Shown: positions 38,119 through 49,794 of the stretch, one piece after another
How the letters are laid out: every line of letters begins with the position of its first letter
How positions within the stretch are numbered: position 1 is the stretch's first letter
Assembly: GCA_013115135.1 (NCBI GenBank)
Contig: JABANP010000046.1
Span: 124,001-188,000 of the forward strand
Origin: Perkinsus olseni
Lineage: Eukaryota; Perkinsozoa; Perkinsida; Perkinsidae
Reading direction: 5' to 3'
Length of the DNA stretch: 64,000 nt
Notes under the pieces: generated by a model
Told to the model about the DNA's origin: nothing
Database searches by the model: none
What the model saw: only the letters and a program-made list of their open reading frames with translations
Program-made: the position numbers and the translations under genes

Positions 38119-39920
38119 CTACATACCACCACCAGGTGCGGCGGCCTCGGAGGAGGAGGAGGAGCTGTCCGCGATACTCATGCTCTTGCTGGCCATCCTG
38201 ATGATATCCTCCATCTCAACGTCCAACCCTCCACCACCTCCATTCAAACGAAGGCCGTTCATTGCACTGTGGCGGATGCCGTACCCGAAGTAGATGACGG
38301 AGCCGGCGGCAAAGTAGGCGAGAACGATGCAAAAAGCTAGCCACCCCAGACTGGCCATGATGAAGATATTAACAGTGACGGCGGCAACTGGTACGATCAG
38401 GCTCAATACGTTGGAGCCCATGAGCCTCCAGCCACGGTAGAAAAACGCCACCAGCCCGGCAGCATAGACGCACAAAAATACGTAAACTGCGATTTCACTG
38501 CTGTGGCCACCCTGCAGGCAGAGACCGGCGACAATAAGAACAATGATAAGTGCCGCTAGACAAATGCGAGCCTCCTTGTCAACTCTGTCATAGACAGGCT
38601 CGCTAGAACGCGGCAGGCCTCTGCGTATACGCCTTAGAACGCATCCGACACATACCAGACCCTGCATGAGGAGGATGCCCGCAGAAATGGCTTGATTGAG
38701 GATATCAAAATCCAATAGTGCAGAGATGATAACAGTGATGACCAAGGTCCAAAAGATGCCGTAGAAAGGTGAACCCTTGCTGTTGACTTTGGTAAACTTG
38801 GGTGATAGCAAACCGTCCTTGCCCATCCTGTAGAAGACACGAGGTTGCCCGGCACTAGTACCATAGGTGGCTGTGATAGAGCATGTAACTGCCGCTACGG
38901 CAACAACAATAGCAGCCCAGTCCAGGCCTACGTACTGGAATGCCGAGTAGATGGGTGTTAATGGGTTAATCTGGTCCACACCGATGAGACCTATGAGGGA
39001 GATAGATACTAAAGCGTAGAGTGTAGCAGTACAGGAAATGGTAATACCAATGGCCCGAGGGATGACCACGGTGGGCTTCTCAACTTCCTCGGATAATACA
39101 CAGACAGCATCCCAACCAACGTAAGAGAAGAAGACCGATGAGGCTCCTCCTAGGATGCCAGCGGCACCCCGTGGGGCAAAATTGGAGAAGTGGTCAGAAT
39201 CGAAGAAAGGCAGACCAGCGATGATGATGAAAAGAATCATTGATACATTACCAACAGTCATAAGAGATGATACCCAGGCAGACTCCCTCACTCCTAACAT
39301 ACAGAGTGCGGCTACTGCGATGCACAACAAAGGCGGTAGCAAGTCCAAGACGAGAACGTTAGAGCCGTTCACCGGGTACTCCTGGAGGACTGTTGGTACC
39401 ACAACACCGCAGGCCTCGATGAGCTCTCTCAGATAGCCAGCGAAGCCTCTAGCGATGGCCGCACTAGGAGACGCCGTATTCTAGTGTAAGGCAGAGACCA
39501 GAGAGGAAGCCCAAGTACTCTCCCAGGGAAGAGTAGACGTAGGAGTAGGCCCCGCCACTGGCAGGCAGACGACTGGAAAAATCCGCATAGCAAATCCCCG
39601 AAAGGCCACACGCCAGACCGGCGATCAAGAAGGATATGAACAGAGCTGGCCCAGCATAGTCCTTCGCCGCGGTACCGGGTGTTACGAAGATACCCGACCC
39701 GACAGTGTTTGCTATGCCGAAGAGGAAATACGTGCCAGAAACTGAGTACTTTCTTAAGGCCCGATCCGTCCTTTTGTTCTTCCTTTTGCTCCTCTCTAAG
39801 GATAGCCTCCGTCTTACACCGTGTCATCCTCCGCCATATCTCGGTTATCGGGTTGGACTCGAAGATGGTGCGACGCCGTGACGCGGCCTCTAGTGATGAT
39901 GCAGACCGTGTACGGACCAT
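38119..39920 (-). CDS. Cationic amino-acid transporter (APC family), two apparent frame breaks
   Basis: Plasma- or organelle-membrane amino-acid permease of the APC/CAT type, about 12 helices. The N-terminal frame starts at 39920. The second piece carries the substrate-site helix GIANTVGSGIFVTPGTAAK and RLPASGGAYSYVYSSLGEYL then LTLEYG; the third (39470 down to 38119) begins AAIARGFAGYLRELIEACG, includes VFFSYVGWDAVCVLSEEVEK and ends in a Ser-rich tail. Passing from piece to piece needs a skip of one base near 39760 and another near 39467 (TCC TAG T). The first might instead be a 26-nt GT-AG intron; the second has no usable splice sites and sits in conserved sequence. Either a pseudogene, assembly errors, or unusual decoding. 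Confidence 0.8.
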
Positions 39921-40985
39921 AGTGAATAGGAGAAGAAGAAATTCTACCCAACCTCAGCTAACACCCTCGATGCTCACAATGAACAAAGTCCAAAGGAGGT
40001 CCATTAATCCATGGAGGCCGCTCGGTAGGCCTCATACTTTGGCAGGGTGTCGATTCAATACCAGGGAGTGCCACGTTGAATGGGTTGGGCTACGCACTTC
40101 TTCGTGAGTAGCGCTCGCCATTTCAATCGATCTATCTTAACGTTTCATGCCGAGTGCACAAGTCTCCGGGATATACGAGAAGGTTATCGTACTACATCTT
40201 GCGCTTCTTGTGAAGGTTTATGGCAATCCCTGATATAAGGCAATTGCACTAGTGTTTCTCCCCGAAGCACGAGGCAATGCGAAGCATTACTGTCTTTAGG
40301 GCCCTTGCTGAGGGGTCTGTCACCACCCACTTAGATCGGTTATCCTCAGTACATGATACTTTTATACCGGCTTAGTCCGGGCTACAGAGCGCTGCTGCAT
40401 GCTTCATGAGTCATCCTATGGGGCTTGGTCGTCGAGTGCCTCCCTCCCTGGGGAGAACGCTGTGAGAGACGAAACGAAAACGCTGCGAAAAGGAAGCGAT
40501 ACACGTGGTGAAGACTCCGGCCGTCCCCGAGAGTTTCTTGAGTGTGATATTGATCAAAGTCTTGTGTCTAGTGATGATAACGATTTATACGATGGCATTT
40601 GTTCGGTTTGGCTGTAGAAAGTGGTAATCCCGCAAGCATTATGACCCTTTATGTCACGAGATTTTACTATTATCCCAGATGGGGAGGAATCAGATCATAA
40701 TGCTAGTCATTCACAGCTGCTCGTTCAGCCGACATTCGCTTCTGCAGCATAGCCCGCGATTGTCTTCGCTGGCTCTGTGGGCCTGCTTGTCGCGCCCTTA
40801 GCCACAGGAGTCTCCAAGCTACGAGACTGACCTCTATGGATCATATGCACAACCATTCGGGAATACTGCGAGGGGGGTTGCTGGGTAGTTCTGTGGAGGG
40901 TGCGTGGACTTAGTGGTATTAGTTTCTTTGTTGGCAATTCAATCACCTGTTATTCTTCTCTGTACTACTTCGAAAGTAGTACGTA
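39921..40985. other. Intergenic, nothing recognised
   Basis: Between the amino-acid transporter (minus) and PA28-1 (plus). Short open frames only, no conserved domain, no RNA gene seen. Confidence 0.5.
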
Positions 40986-42944
40986 ATGGTAAATAGTCGA
41001 CACTCTACGGAACAACCAACGTCAACAACAACAGCCGGTAGCAGTACAAGCAGCGGTTTTAAAACTAACACTATGCTCAACGGAACCGATTCGGCTACAG
41101 TGAAGAGGGAATTGGATCAGCTGCTTGAGACTTACGATGATGGTAGTACAGGGGAGAGGTCAAAGCTAGAGGTGTCAGAATAGTTTCGATAGTGCTGTGG
41201 TGGTTGACGAGAGTTTTGAGAATTCTTGGTCCTTGAGAAGTCACGAGACACTCAGGAGTGTCAATGGCTCGTTGTGATAGGGTGGTAGGCTTCTAACTGT
41301 CTGCGTGCCCTTCCATCAGCAGAGGTGAAGAGGTCGTTGTGGTTGATTCAGATGGTGAGCATTTGTTGAAGGAGCTACCCTTGTACATTCTCGAGGTCGA
41401 GAAAAAGATACCTACAATTTTCACATTGACCGGTGATGTGATTGAGGTGGAAGAGTCCTTTGCAGCTGAGGTAAGATGGACGATCATCTTCGGAGGGGAA
41501 GGTCCCGGGTACGATTCCCGGCGCACGAATGTCTATTCTGTAGGAGTGTTCGGCGTCTGGTATCCGATCGGGCAAGCCCAACTCACGGGTCGTAGACGCC
41601 GGCAAGGCGGTGGCCAGGGAGATTGACATAGCGATTGACAGGTAGTGCAAACACTCATTTAATCGATAGAGCTCCTCTCGGCCACCGTGAGTAGCGTAAC
41701 TCTCTATCAAAAAACAAGAATGATGATTCGACTTGGTGGTAGTGGAGTATCTACGCATGGTGATGTGTAACGCTCATGCTATATATCGTTGTGATTTTCT
41801 GTACGACCTCACGTCCGAAAATATAGTACATGATGCAGTAGTACTTGATACCGTTAAAGGTGGCAGTGGTGTCGCAAGTGCTGATCGCATCCTTGCTAGG
41901 CTCTCTCGACTGCAGCGCTTCGTACTGATGCATGTCCCGAAGGAAGAGGATGGTAACAACTTCGGTGTGGCAGTACAGGGACAGTTCTACTCCAAGTAGG
42001 GATGGAAGGGATACTTCCTATTCTGATGGGGGATGGTGCTTCTCAGGCTTTCCAAATACTTGAAATGGTGCGACGCCATCCAGGATGAAGGAAAGTCCTA
42101 CCATCATTCTAGAGCGGACAGTAAGACGAGCGGTTCTCATCGGATAGGTATCTAGTTCAATCCCCGGCCCCTCCATGGAAGCATCTTGATGAGTCTCCTC
42201 GGACTATTTTCAACTCTCTGTCTCCCAAGGATTCTCATTGCCTTACTGGGGTTCTGTAACCCTCAGTCCACGCCTGAGATGGTGGCTCTTGTCGTGCCTA
42301 ACTCCTTCCTAGCTAGCCTCGTCATGGAAGGTCGCTGGATCTCGTGGTTGAGAATGATAATTCCGTATGTTAGGATGCCATTGTTCTTCATGATGTTCAG
42401 TTTTGCGTCGGATGGAGTTGGACGAGAAGCTGGAGTACCGCGAGACTGTGTGTGAGAAGGAGGATAAGGTAGACGACGGAGTATCTTTTGTGTATGCGTG
42501 CATTTCGCGCACCTGGCTCCCATGGCTCAGGTCACCAAGTCTAAGGCGACTAAGACTGTGGCGAACGTGCCGCACATCGGAGATTTAACTTGGTCAGTGC
42601 TCTCCTGTATTTCGTGGCGCGTGACGGTATCCCTTCTACAGTTACCTTGCTCGCCATGATGCTCTTCAGTACTTCACTTTAAAGAACATAATGCAGGGCC
42701 TCATCAGCATGTAGTCTCTCGCGCATATCCCACCCATACGGCCCGCCTTACGCGAGGCTCAGTCCGGTAGTTTCGATGGCTCCCGACTTGCCATTCGATA
42801 GAGCACACTGAGTAGATGTAGATGAACTGTTGTTGCTCTGTGTGGTGCAGGTATGTGCATTGCTATGTCTACGTGAAGAACAACTACGAGAAGATACGAT
42901 GGCCTCGTGGGAGGTCTGAGGGTCTCAACATGCATATGTACTGA
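40986..42944 (+). CDS. Proteasome activator PA28/REG subunit, copy 1
   Basis: Forms the ring that opens the 20S proteasome without ATP. About nine short exons. Start ATG at 40986 (Ser/Thr-rich leader, then LDQLLETYDD). Exon 2 at 41352-41470 holds HLLKELPLYILEVEKKIP. Exon 3 is ECSASGIRSGKPNSRV. Exon 4 is LQRFVLMHVPKEEDGNN followed by FGVAVQGQFYSK, the family's hallmark. Later exons have MELDEKLEYRETVCEKEDK, VTKSKATKTVANVPHIGDL, and LARHDALQYFTLKN. The C-terminal YEKIRWPRG...NMHMY ends at TGA 42942-42944; the PRG motif and C-terminal Tyr match PA28 proteins. One of three tandem paralogues. Confidence 0.88.
41487..41530 (+). other. tRNA-like 3' end inside PA28-1 intron 2
   Basis: AAGGTCCCGGGTACGATTCC then CGGCGCACGAA lies in the intron after exon 2 and is related to 27872-27945 (minus). 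It has T-arm-like pairing (CCGGG/CCCGG) with an A instead of T in the loop. No D arm found. Probably a tRNA-derived fragment. Confidence 0.4.
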
Positions 42945-43195
42945 TTCGCTCGTTCCTTCCCCCTCCCTCCTCCCTCTTCGCTCCGCCGTCTGCGCCGTCT
43001 ATAGCAGCCGCGTAGAACGGTCCGGAGTAGTAGCAGTAGCAGTAGTAGGAGATAGGCTCTCTGAGACTGGCTTCCTTCGAGAGATCTTCTTTTGGTTGAC
43101 GTCTACGATGAGGGAGAGAAGGCGATGGTTTTTCTACTTTTCGTCCGCGTAATTTTTTCCTAGCGGCAGTTTTTTTTCACCCTCCTCTTCCCGAC

Positions 43196-45223
43196 ATGTC
43201 CTCTGAAAATGATAATCAACTGAGAGTCGAGGAGGCGCAGGCTCAGTTGGAGAGCCTGCTGCAAGCGTATGATGAAGGTAGTAGTAGGTGGTCATTGGGG
43301 GGCAGGTTTGTGCGAGGAGTTATTACAGGGGGAGCAAAGCTTGCTTTAATGCTCACGTGCTTCTTCGAAGAGGGCACCACTCTGGTGTTCTCGTTTCGCG
43401 AGATGAAGGCACTAAATACGTTTTTCGACGCAAAATTTTTTTCTCCGTGAGAAAGCGGAAAACGTGATTTTTCAAGTGCTTCAGTCAGGGTTGGCCAGCA
43501 CAATCTTGTGGGAGGTTCATGAGACCCTTCGTCTGTGTTAGTTGGCGAGCGTGTGTTGAAGGAGTTGCCGTTGTACGTGGTGAAGTTGGAAAGGGATCTT
43601 CCCCAAGTTTTCTCTCTGGAGGGCGATATACAGCAGATCGAGGAGGCCTTCGCGGCGAATGTAAGGGGAATAATTTACCCATTTATTCGAAGTCGAAGCC
43701 CGATCATCGGCGAGTCTCTTCATCAACGGATCGCCGGGGTCACGGATCGAGATGGATCTTCTGGACCACGTGGTGAACTATTCACTCGCGTGTTTATCGG
43801 TGACGTTTAACGTCTCTTCGGCCGTCACGTCAATCCCTTGCAAGCGTTTCTCGAGTGATTTTAGAAATGTCCGGACCAATTCTTCTTAGGAATGCTCCGA
43901 AAAGTCCATAAGATCGGGGGAGGCTCATCCGGTGTTGGTTGAAGTCGGCAAGTACATGTCGAAGGCCGTTGAGGATGCCTTGGAGAGGTATGGCCTTTTC
44001 AACGTTTTCCCGGAGATTTTCGCGCATTTATTGTCTAGGTTGGGCCAAGTGCAACGATATGTAGTGATGCATACACCGAGGGAAGAGGATGGCAACAACT
44101 TCGGGGTCGCCGTTCAGACCCGTTTCTACTCGAAGTAGTAGTTTTCGTAGTAGCACTGGCAGGGCCACTCGCCATTGAGGCATGCTAGTGGAGAAAATTC
44201 TGGAAAACAGAAATTTTCTCGGATTGTTTTCGGTGGATGCCCGATGGAAGGGACCCTGCTCTCGATAGTGCTATGGCATTCCTGGGTTTCAGGGTGGCGA
44301 AGTATGTCAAGTGGTGTGACACGATCCATGAAGGCTGCAAAGGATACCATGCGATGAGGGCTGACAGTAGGACGGATATGGATTCGGGCGCGCGCTTAGC
44401 ACTTGTCTCATCATTGCCGATTTGAAAAAATATGGCGCTGGTTGTTAGTATGGTGGCTAGTACAGGCTGATTGCCTGGCGTTGGATGAGGCATGGCGAGG
44501 TTATTCATGTTTTGTTGGCAGTTCTACGCAAGATGGGGCTGGACGAAAGATTGGAGGTTCGGGAGAGCTTCTCGGAGAACGACCGCAAAGTGAGTAGGCG
44601 CGCCTGCTGTTTCTTCTCTGTGCCATTGGCCGATATGCATGAAAACGTGCCCGTGTGTGTCCTGTAAATACTTTATGAATTGGGTAACCAGATTTCACAG
44701 TGGACACCGTTGACTTTCTGTTTGCACATCCTACTTTGAGTCTGATTTTGTTTAGATATCATCGTCGAAAGCCGTGAAGACTATGAAGGATCAAGCTCCA
44801 ATGGGTGACTTGCTCTGGTAGTAACAGTTCAGGTTCCTAGCTGACCTATTCTGTATCGTACTATGATCGAGCTCGGATACGCTGGTTCTCAGTTGCCTGG
44901 CCAGACATGACGCGAATCATTACTTTCAACTTAAGAATGTGATGCAGAGCCTCATCAGCATGTAAGAGCTCCCTTCCGTTCAAATATCTCTACACTTTAC
45001 TACCTGCGAATCGCTACAACTTTGAAAGGCTTACTGCGTTCTTGGCAGCGAAAGCAACGCAGTATGTCGAACATAGCGTGTGTATAACATGGGGCTGATA
45101 GCAGCAGTCCACCAGCTGATGCTGAGCAGGTACATCCACTGCTATGTTTACGTGAAGAATAACCATGAGAAGATTCGTTGGCCTAGGGGGCGCTCAGATA
45201 GTCGTAATATGCATATGTATTGA
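43196..45223 (+). CDS. Proteasome activator PA28/REG subunit, copy 2
   Basis: Same exon plan as copy 1. Start ATG at 43196 (MSSENDNQLRVEEAQAQLES). Exon 2 has VLKELPLYVVKLERDLPQVF. The hallmark exon is LGQVQRYVVMHTPREED then GNNFGVAVQTRFYSK (44040-44138). Later exons are VAKYVKWCDTIHEGCKGYH, KMGLDERLEVRESFSENDRK, and a diverged SKAVKTMKDQAPMGDLLW. The C-terminal exon (near 45130-45223) ends YEKIRWPRGRSDSRNMHMY at TGA 45221-45223. More diverged than copies 1 and 3 in the second half, so it may have a distinct role in a mixed ring. Confidence 0.87.
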
Positions 45224-45655
45224 CGATGAGGCGAGGAAGTGGTTTCACTATTAATAATCATGACCGTATCACAAGCTATCCCGGTTGTGTTCAGTAGGAG
45301 GGAATCGCGGGTATCATTCAAGATGCAGTTGTGTGGCGGAAATATTTCTCGATCTGTTGCCGCGGAGGGAGACACTCAATAGCTCTTGAAGGGACACTGG
45401 CTGCTTTGAGACTGGCTACTCGGATGGATAACAGGGATGATTACACTGGCTAGGTAACGATGTTCCACCGTGAGAAATGATCATGGCTATGGTGAGAGCA
45501 TTGAAGCCCGTGTCGGGAGCTACACCGGTTTCTAGTCTTTTCATGTTTCTCTGCAATATGCGGTTCTTCTAGGGGAGGGCTCCTCCTTGATGTTGCGCTG
45601 CCTCGACTTCTCGACAGGTTTTGTTCTTGTTCTCTTCCTCCTCCTCGTCGTTGTG

Positions 45656-47733
45656 ATGGTAGACCAATCTGTTAGCAAGAAGAGACGCTTGTCGAACGGC
45701 ACAGCAACGACTAAGGAAGCAGCAGCCCATACACAGGAGAAGCTCGATGAGCTCATCAAACGATTTGATTCAGGTGACTTAGTGTTCAAATATTATCAAA
45801 CCACTCGGTATCTAGAGTGAAATATTGTGCGATTCCGCCAGGATCTATTCGGACGGATCAGTGAACACGCGTAAGGCGGGCGATCTTGGCCATTTCAGTT
45901 GGGGAGAGCATCGTCAAAGAGTTACCCTCCCTCATCCTTGACCTGGAGGAGCGTCTGCCGAAGATCTTTACTCGAACCGAGGACATCGTAGAGTTGGAAG
46001 ATGCCTTTGCTAAGAAGGTCAGTGGGCGATTTGGCCCTTGCCAAGGACTCTCGCATTTTGCAAGGCCCTTTTTGGGACAGAACTATGGAGAAGTTTTTCA
46101 TGCGTCTGAGACTCGCTCAGTGAGTCAGTCATCCCCTCATTGATAGTTGCCTCACGAGCTATAGCGAGCGATAGTGGGATGGAGTCGCGTACTACTGTGT
46201 GTTGCCATTAGGAATGCTCGGCGGAGGGTATCCAATCGGGCAAGCCTAATCCCGTGATCGTTGAAGCTAACAGGATTGTTACTAAGGAGTTTGACAAGGC
46301 CAGTGAGAAGTAAGTTCTATGTTTTTTGGGGGGCTGCTCGAGGAATACCAGTCCGTGACGGCTTTTCGCCTCGTGGAGCACGTCCTGGCTGCCATCCCTC
46401 TGCCATCTCTCCCGCCTGCATTGTTATGTAGCTAAGAAACTTCTTTTTGTCGTTATTCCGTATCACTACGCACACTGAATGCGGGCTCATCGGATGCAGT
46501 GCTGCTTGCCGTGGTGACGGTCTCTCGTCTTCACCATTATGATACACCATTACGAGTAATATCATTGACATCTTCATATCAGAGCTGCTCGCCATCTTCC
46601 TATTGATAGGGAGTCTCATCCAGTATTCTATGTATCATCATTATTGTAGGCTCTCGAAGCTCCAGCGTTTTGTCCTCATGCACGTACCCCGAGAAGAGGA
46701 TGGTAACAACTTCGGAGTGGAGGTGCAGGCACAGTTCAATGGGAAGTAAGACGAGGGCGGACATCGACCGTCGCGGGCAATCGGAGCAGAAAATATACTA
46801 CCTATTTTAAGTTGGAATCACTGAGACTGTATCACTTTGGTTGGGTTGAAAGCTGGTCTTTTTATGGTACTCTATCATCACTGCAATTTGAATATATACT
46901 CAATCCATAGAGGAAAGATTGGGAAGATCTTATGTCGGCTCCTAGGAAGATACGCAACATCTCGTTCTGATGAACGCTATTGCATGATAGCATCTTCCCC
47001 TTCAGGCTAGGTGAGTACCTCAAATGGTGCGACGACACGCAGGACGAGAACAAGGTCTACCACCAGGCTCGTGCCGAGAGTAAGCCATCCACCTTGGTGT
47101 TGTGGAATATCGTGGCGCGCGAAATATTCATTTGCTTGTTGTCAGTCATTCGACAGATGGAGTTCGAGAGAGCTGTTGAGGAGAGGGAAACTGTGTGTGA
47201 GAAAGAGGACAAGGTGAGCTCTTTCTTACCACCACCGTGGGGTACCTAAATAGAATGCGCTCACCGTTACGCGTAGATCGGGCCTGATGACGCTGTCATC
47301 ATGACAGCAGATATTCTTGCTCCTGACGAGGCAATCAACTACCGCTCAATTTTCGTCCACTATGGCGTTGAATAGAAGCTGCTTTGGGACGCTTGTTGCT
47401 CTTTCATCAGGTGACTAAATCGAAGGCCACCAAATCCGTTGTGAACGTCCCGCAGCTCGGAGACCTCCTCAGGTGAGCTTGGCCGCGTTCTCAGGTATAT
47501 AACATATTTGCGTCAGTTACGTGGCTCGTCACGACGCTCTGCAGTACTTCACATTGAAGAACGAACTGCAGGAGTTGATTAGCATGTGAGCCTAGGAGGG
47601 CAGGCTAGGGTTGGTGGAGTTGTGGAGGATTGACGTCAGGTACCTACACTGTTACATCTACCTCAAGAACAACTACGAGAAGATACGATGGCCTCGAGGG
47701 AAGTCCGAGGGCATGAACATGCATATGTACTGA
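45656..47733 (+). CDS. Proteasome activator PA28/REG subunit, copy 3
   Basis: Exons include 45656-45773 (with KKRRLSNGT, possibly a nuclear signal, and LDELIKRFDS), 45899-46017 (GESIVKELPSLILDLEERLP), 46212-46309 (ECSAEGIQSGKPNPV), 46650-46745 (LQRFVLMHVPREEDGNN, FGVEVQAQFNGK) and 47006-47079 (EYLKWCDDTQDENKVYHQAR). Then MEFERAVEERETVCEKEDK, TKSVVNVPQLGDLL, VARHDALQYFTLKNELQEL, and the last exon ending YEKIRWPRGKSEGMNMHMY at TGA 47731-47733. A proper GT-AG intron chain supports a functional gene. A nuclear PA28 (REG-gamma-like) role would fit the basic N-terminus. Confidence 0.9.
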
Positions 47734-47970
47734 GTATGGTCGCCATCCCCAGCTGCATTCAAGTGAAGTACGCTGCAGCTCGAGTAGTTGCTTTCTTCTA
47801 AGACACCAAAGTGGTCGTAGCCGACCACTGCTATCACGTAAGATAATAACATCCACTGCCAATAACACAACCACACTGCCTCCGCTATCAGTTGGTGGAC
47901 GTCACCGCGTGTTGCGTTGGGCGAAGGGTCTAGAGGAGATTCCTGAGAACTTCGCTCCGCCTATTTTGTA

Positions 47971-49557
47971 ATGGTCACAGTTGTTTTGGAGAGTTTTATG
48001 AAAGAGCCTTTATTCCGGTTACTGCCGCTCCTGCTCTTGACTGCACTTCTATGCCCGGTTACCCAAGGCAAGGGTTTCTTCCCGCCGGAGAACGGCAAGG
48101 TGATAGAGATCGATGGGGATCTGCTAGGGAATCTTACGGCCCGGGGAGAGTCGGACGACACTCGAATTGTCCTCTTCTACGCCTCTTGGTGCGGCCACTG
48201 TGCTAACTTCGCGTCGGAGTACGAGATGGTGGCTGAGGTCTTCTCGAGTGTTCCCTCACTGTCCCTGTTCGCTATCGACTGCAATAAGTATCGCGAGGCA
48301 TGCAGGTCGGCGGGCGTGGACAGATACCCGACGTTGGTGGGCTATAGGAAGGGCGAGAAGACCGGTGAGAACTGGGACCGGCAAATTCGGGCTGCTAACT
48401 ACGTTAATGAACAGCTCCCTGTAGAGTTGCAACTGTCCGACGTACCGACGATTGAGCATCTCAGAGGACCGTCCATGAAGATGAAAGGAAGTGAGGGGAT
48501 CGAAGGGTCGGATACTGCTAGCGATCGAGTCTACGATGGTGTGCTCGCGTTCGCCAATCTGATGGCTACCGCGGTATTCCCAGCTGGGGTGGATTCCTTG
48601 GAGGGGTCCCGTCTCGATACCCTGAAGTACGTCGTGTTGCCGACGGTAGCCACTTTGCATCCGGACGAAGGGTTTCGGGGGGAAGTAGCTGATCTTCAGG
48701 CTAGTTTACGGAACGTGTACTCGCTCGACTCGAGAGCAATGGTTGGATCTGCTGGCCGAGAAGCCTTTCCTTGGAGGGGAGATAACTCTAGCAACGGCGT
48801 TGTCGCCTGATGACCACTGGGCACTCTGTGGACAACTCAGTTGTGGCCTTTGGCAGTTTCTCCATCATCTAACTCTAGGCGTAGATCGGCCGTATAATGG
48901 TCAACAGGAGAGTGACCTGCTGGTTGATCATACTGGATTGGCGGCTATGAGCGGAATAAGGACGATACTCTCGCAGTACTTCGCATGCGAGGAATGTACG
49001 CGGCATTTCATCGAGGACTACGATAAGTGCCTTTACGGTCGGTGTGTGGGCGGGGATGCCCCGTCGAGGGAGGAGACTGTGATGTGGTTGTGGAGGTTCC
49101 ACAACGCGGTGAATTCTCGAGTGTTTGCTAGTCAGAGGCCGGGGGAGAACTCTAGGGCAACTGAATGGCCGTCAGCCTCTCAATGCTCGGCATGTGTATC
49201 GACAGCGACAGGCGAGTACTCTGAGAAGGTCGTCTATCATTGGATCGTGCAGACCTATCTCGGGGATATGCTCAAGGATGAGACCCTCTACACAGTGCCG
49301 TCACCAGTAAGTACAGAATCGTCTCACGTGTGCTTTGTACAGTGTCTCGCCCGTTCCGTGAGGACACCGTCTTTTGGATGGTCGGGGAGTCGACTCGTTA
49401 GCGATAGTCTCGATGGGCTCTCTTTTTCCTTCAGCTCCGGTCCATCATGCTGTTGCTGCTATCCTTGATTGGTATTGGTGGGCTGGTCCTCTACCAACTA
49501 CACCAGAAGCAGATGACATACAACGATCGCCTCGGTAACAGACACCTCAACGAGTAG
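47971..49557 (+). CDS. Quiescin sulfhydryl oxidase (QSOX): thioredoxin + Erv/ALR
   Basis: Secretory-pathway enzyme making disulfides with O2 and FAD. A signal peptide follows the Met at 47998 (MKEPLFRLLPLLLLTALLC), which may be the true start. The thioredoxin site is WCGHC (residues 73-77 from 47971). The Erv/ALR domain shows CGLWQFLHHLT, the CEEC pair (48986-48997), LWRFHNAVNSRV and WPSASQCSAC. Frame changes near 48740: either a 22-nt GT-AG intron (48715-48736), which restores ...LRN-QWLDLLAEK, or a frameshift. A second intron is 49307-49434. The last exon, 49435-49557, encodes a C-terminal membrane helix (MLLLLSLIGIGGLVLY) and a short tail, as in full-length QSOX. Confidence 0.9.
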
Positions 49558-49794
49558 CTGCTCGTGATGATCCAGACGATGACTGATTGTGAAAAGTGAT
49601 ATTCATGCACCGCTTCGCTCCGCTCAGATTGTGATTGTATTCTGTAATGAACCTGCTTGTTCTGTTTCACCACCGTACTACCATTGCTCCTGTGCACCAC
49701 TCCCGTTGTGATATTCTATAGACCATCAGTCGAGTGTTGCGTTAGTCAGGCAGTGGTGGTACCTTCCCTCAGCGGCCTAGGTTGGCGATTGTGC

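Noticed and set aside
38119..39402. Amino-acid transporter starting at the Met at 39402
   Set aside because: Upstream sequence clearly encodes the first APC helices in other frames, so this Met is internal.
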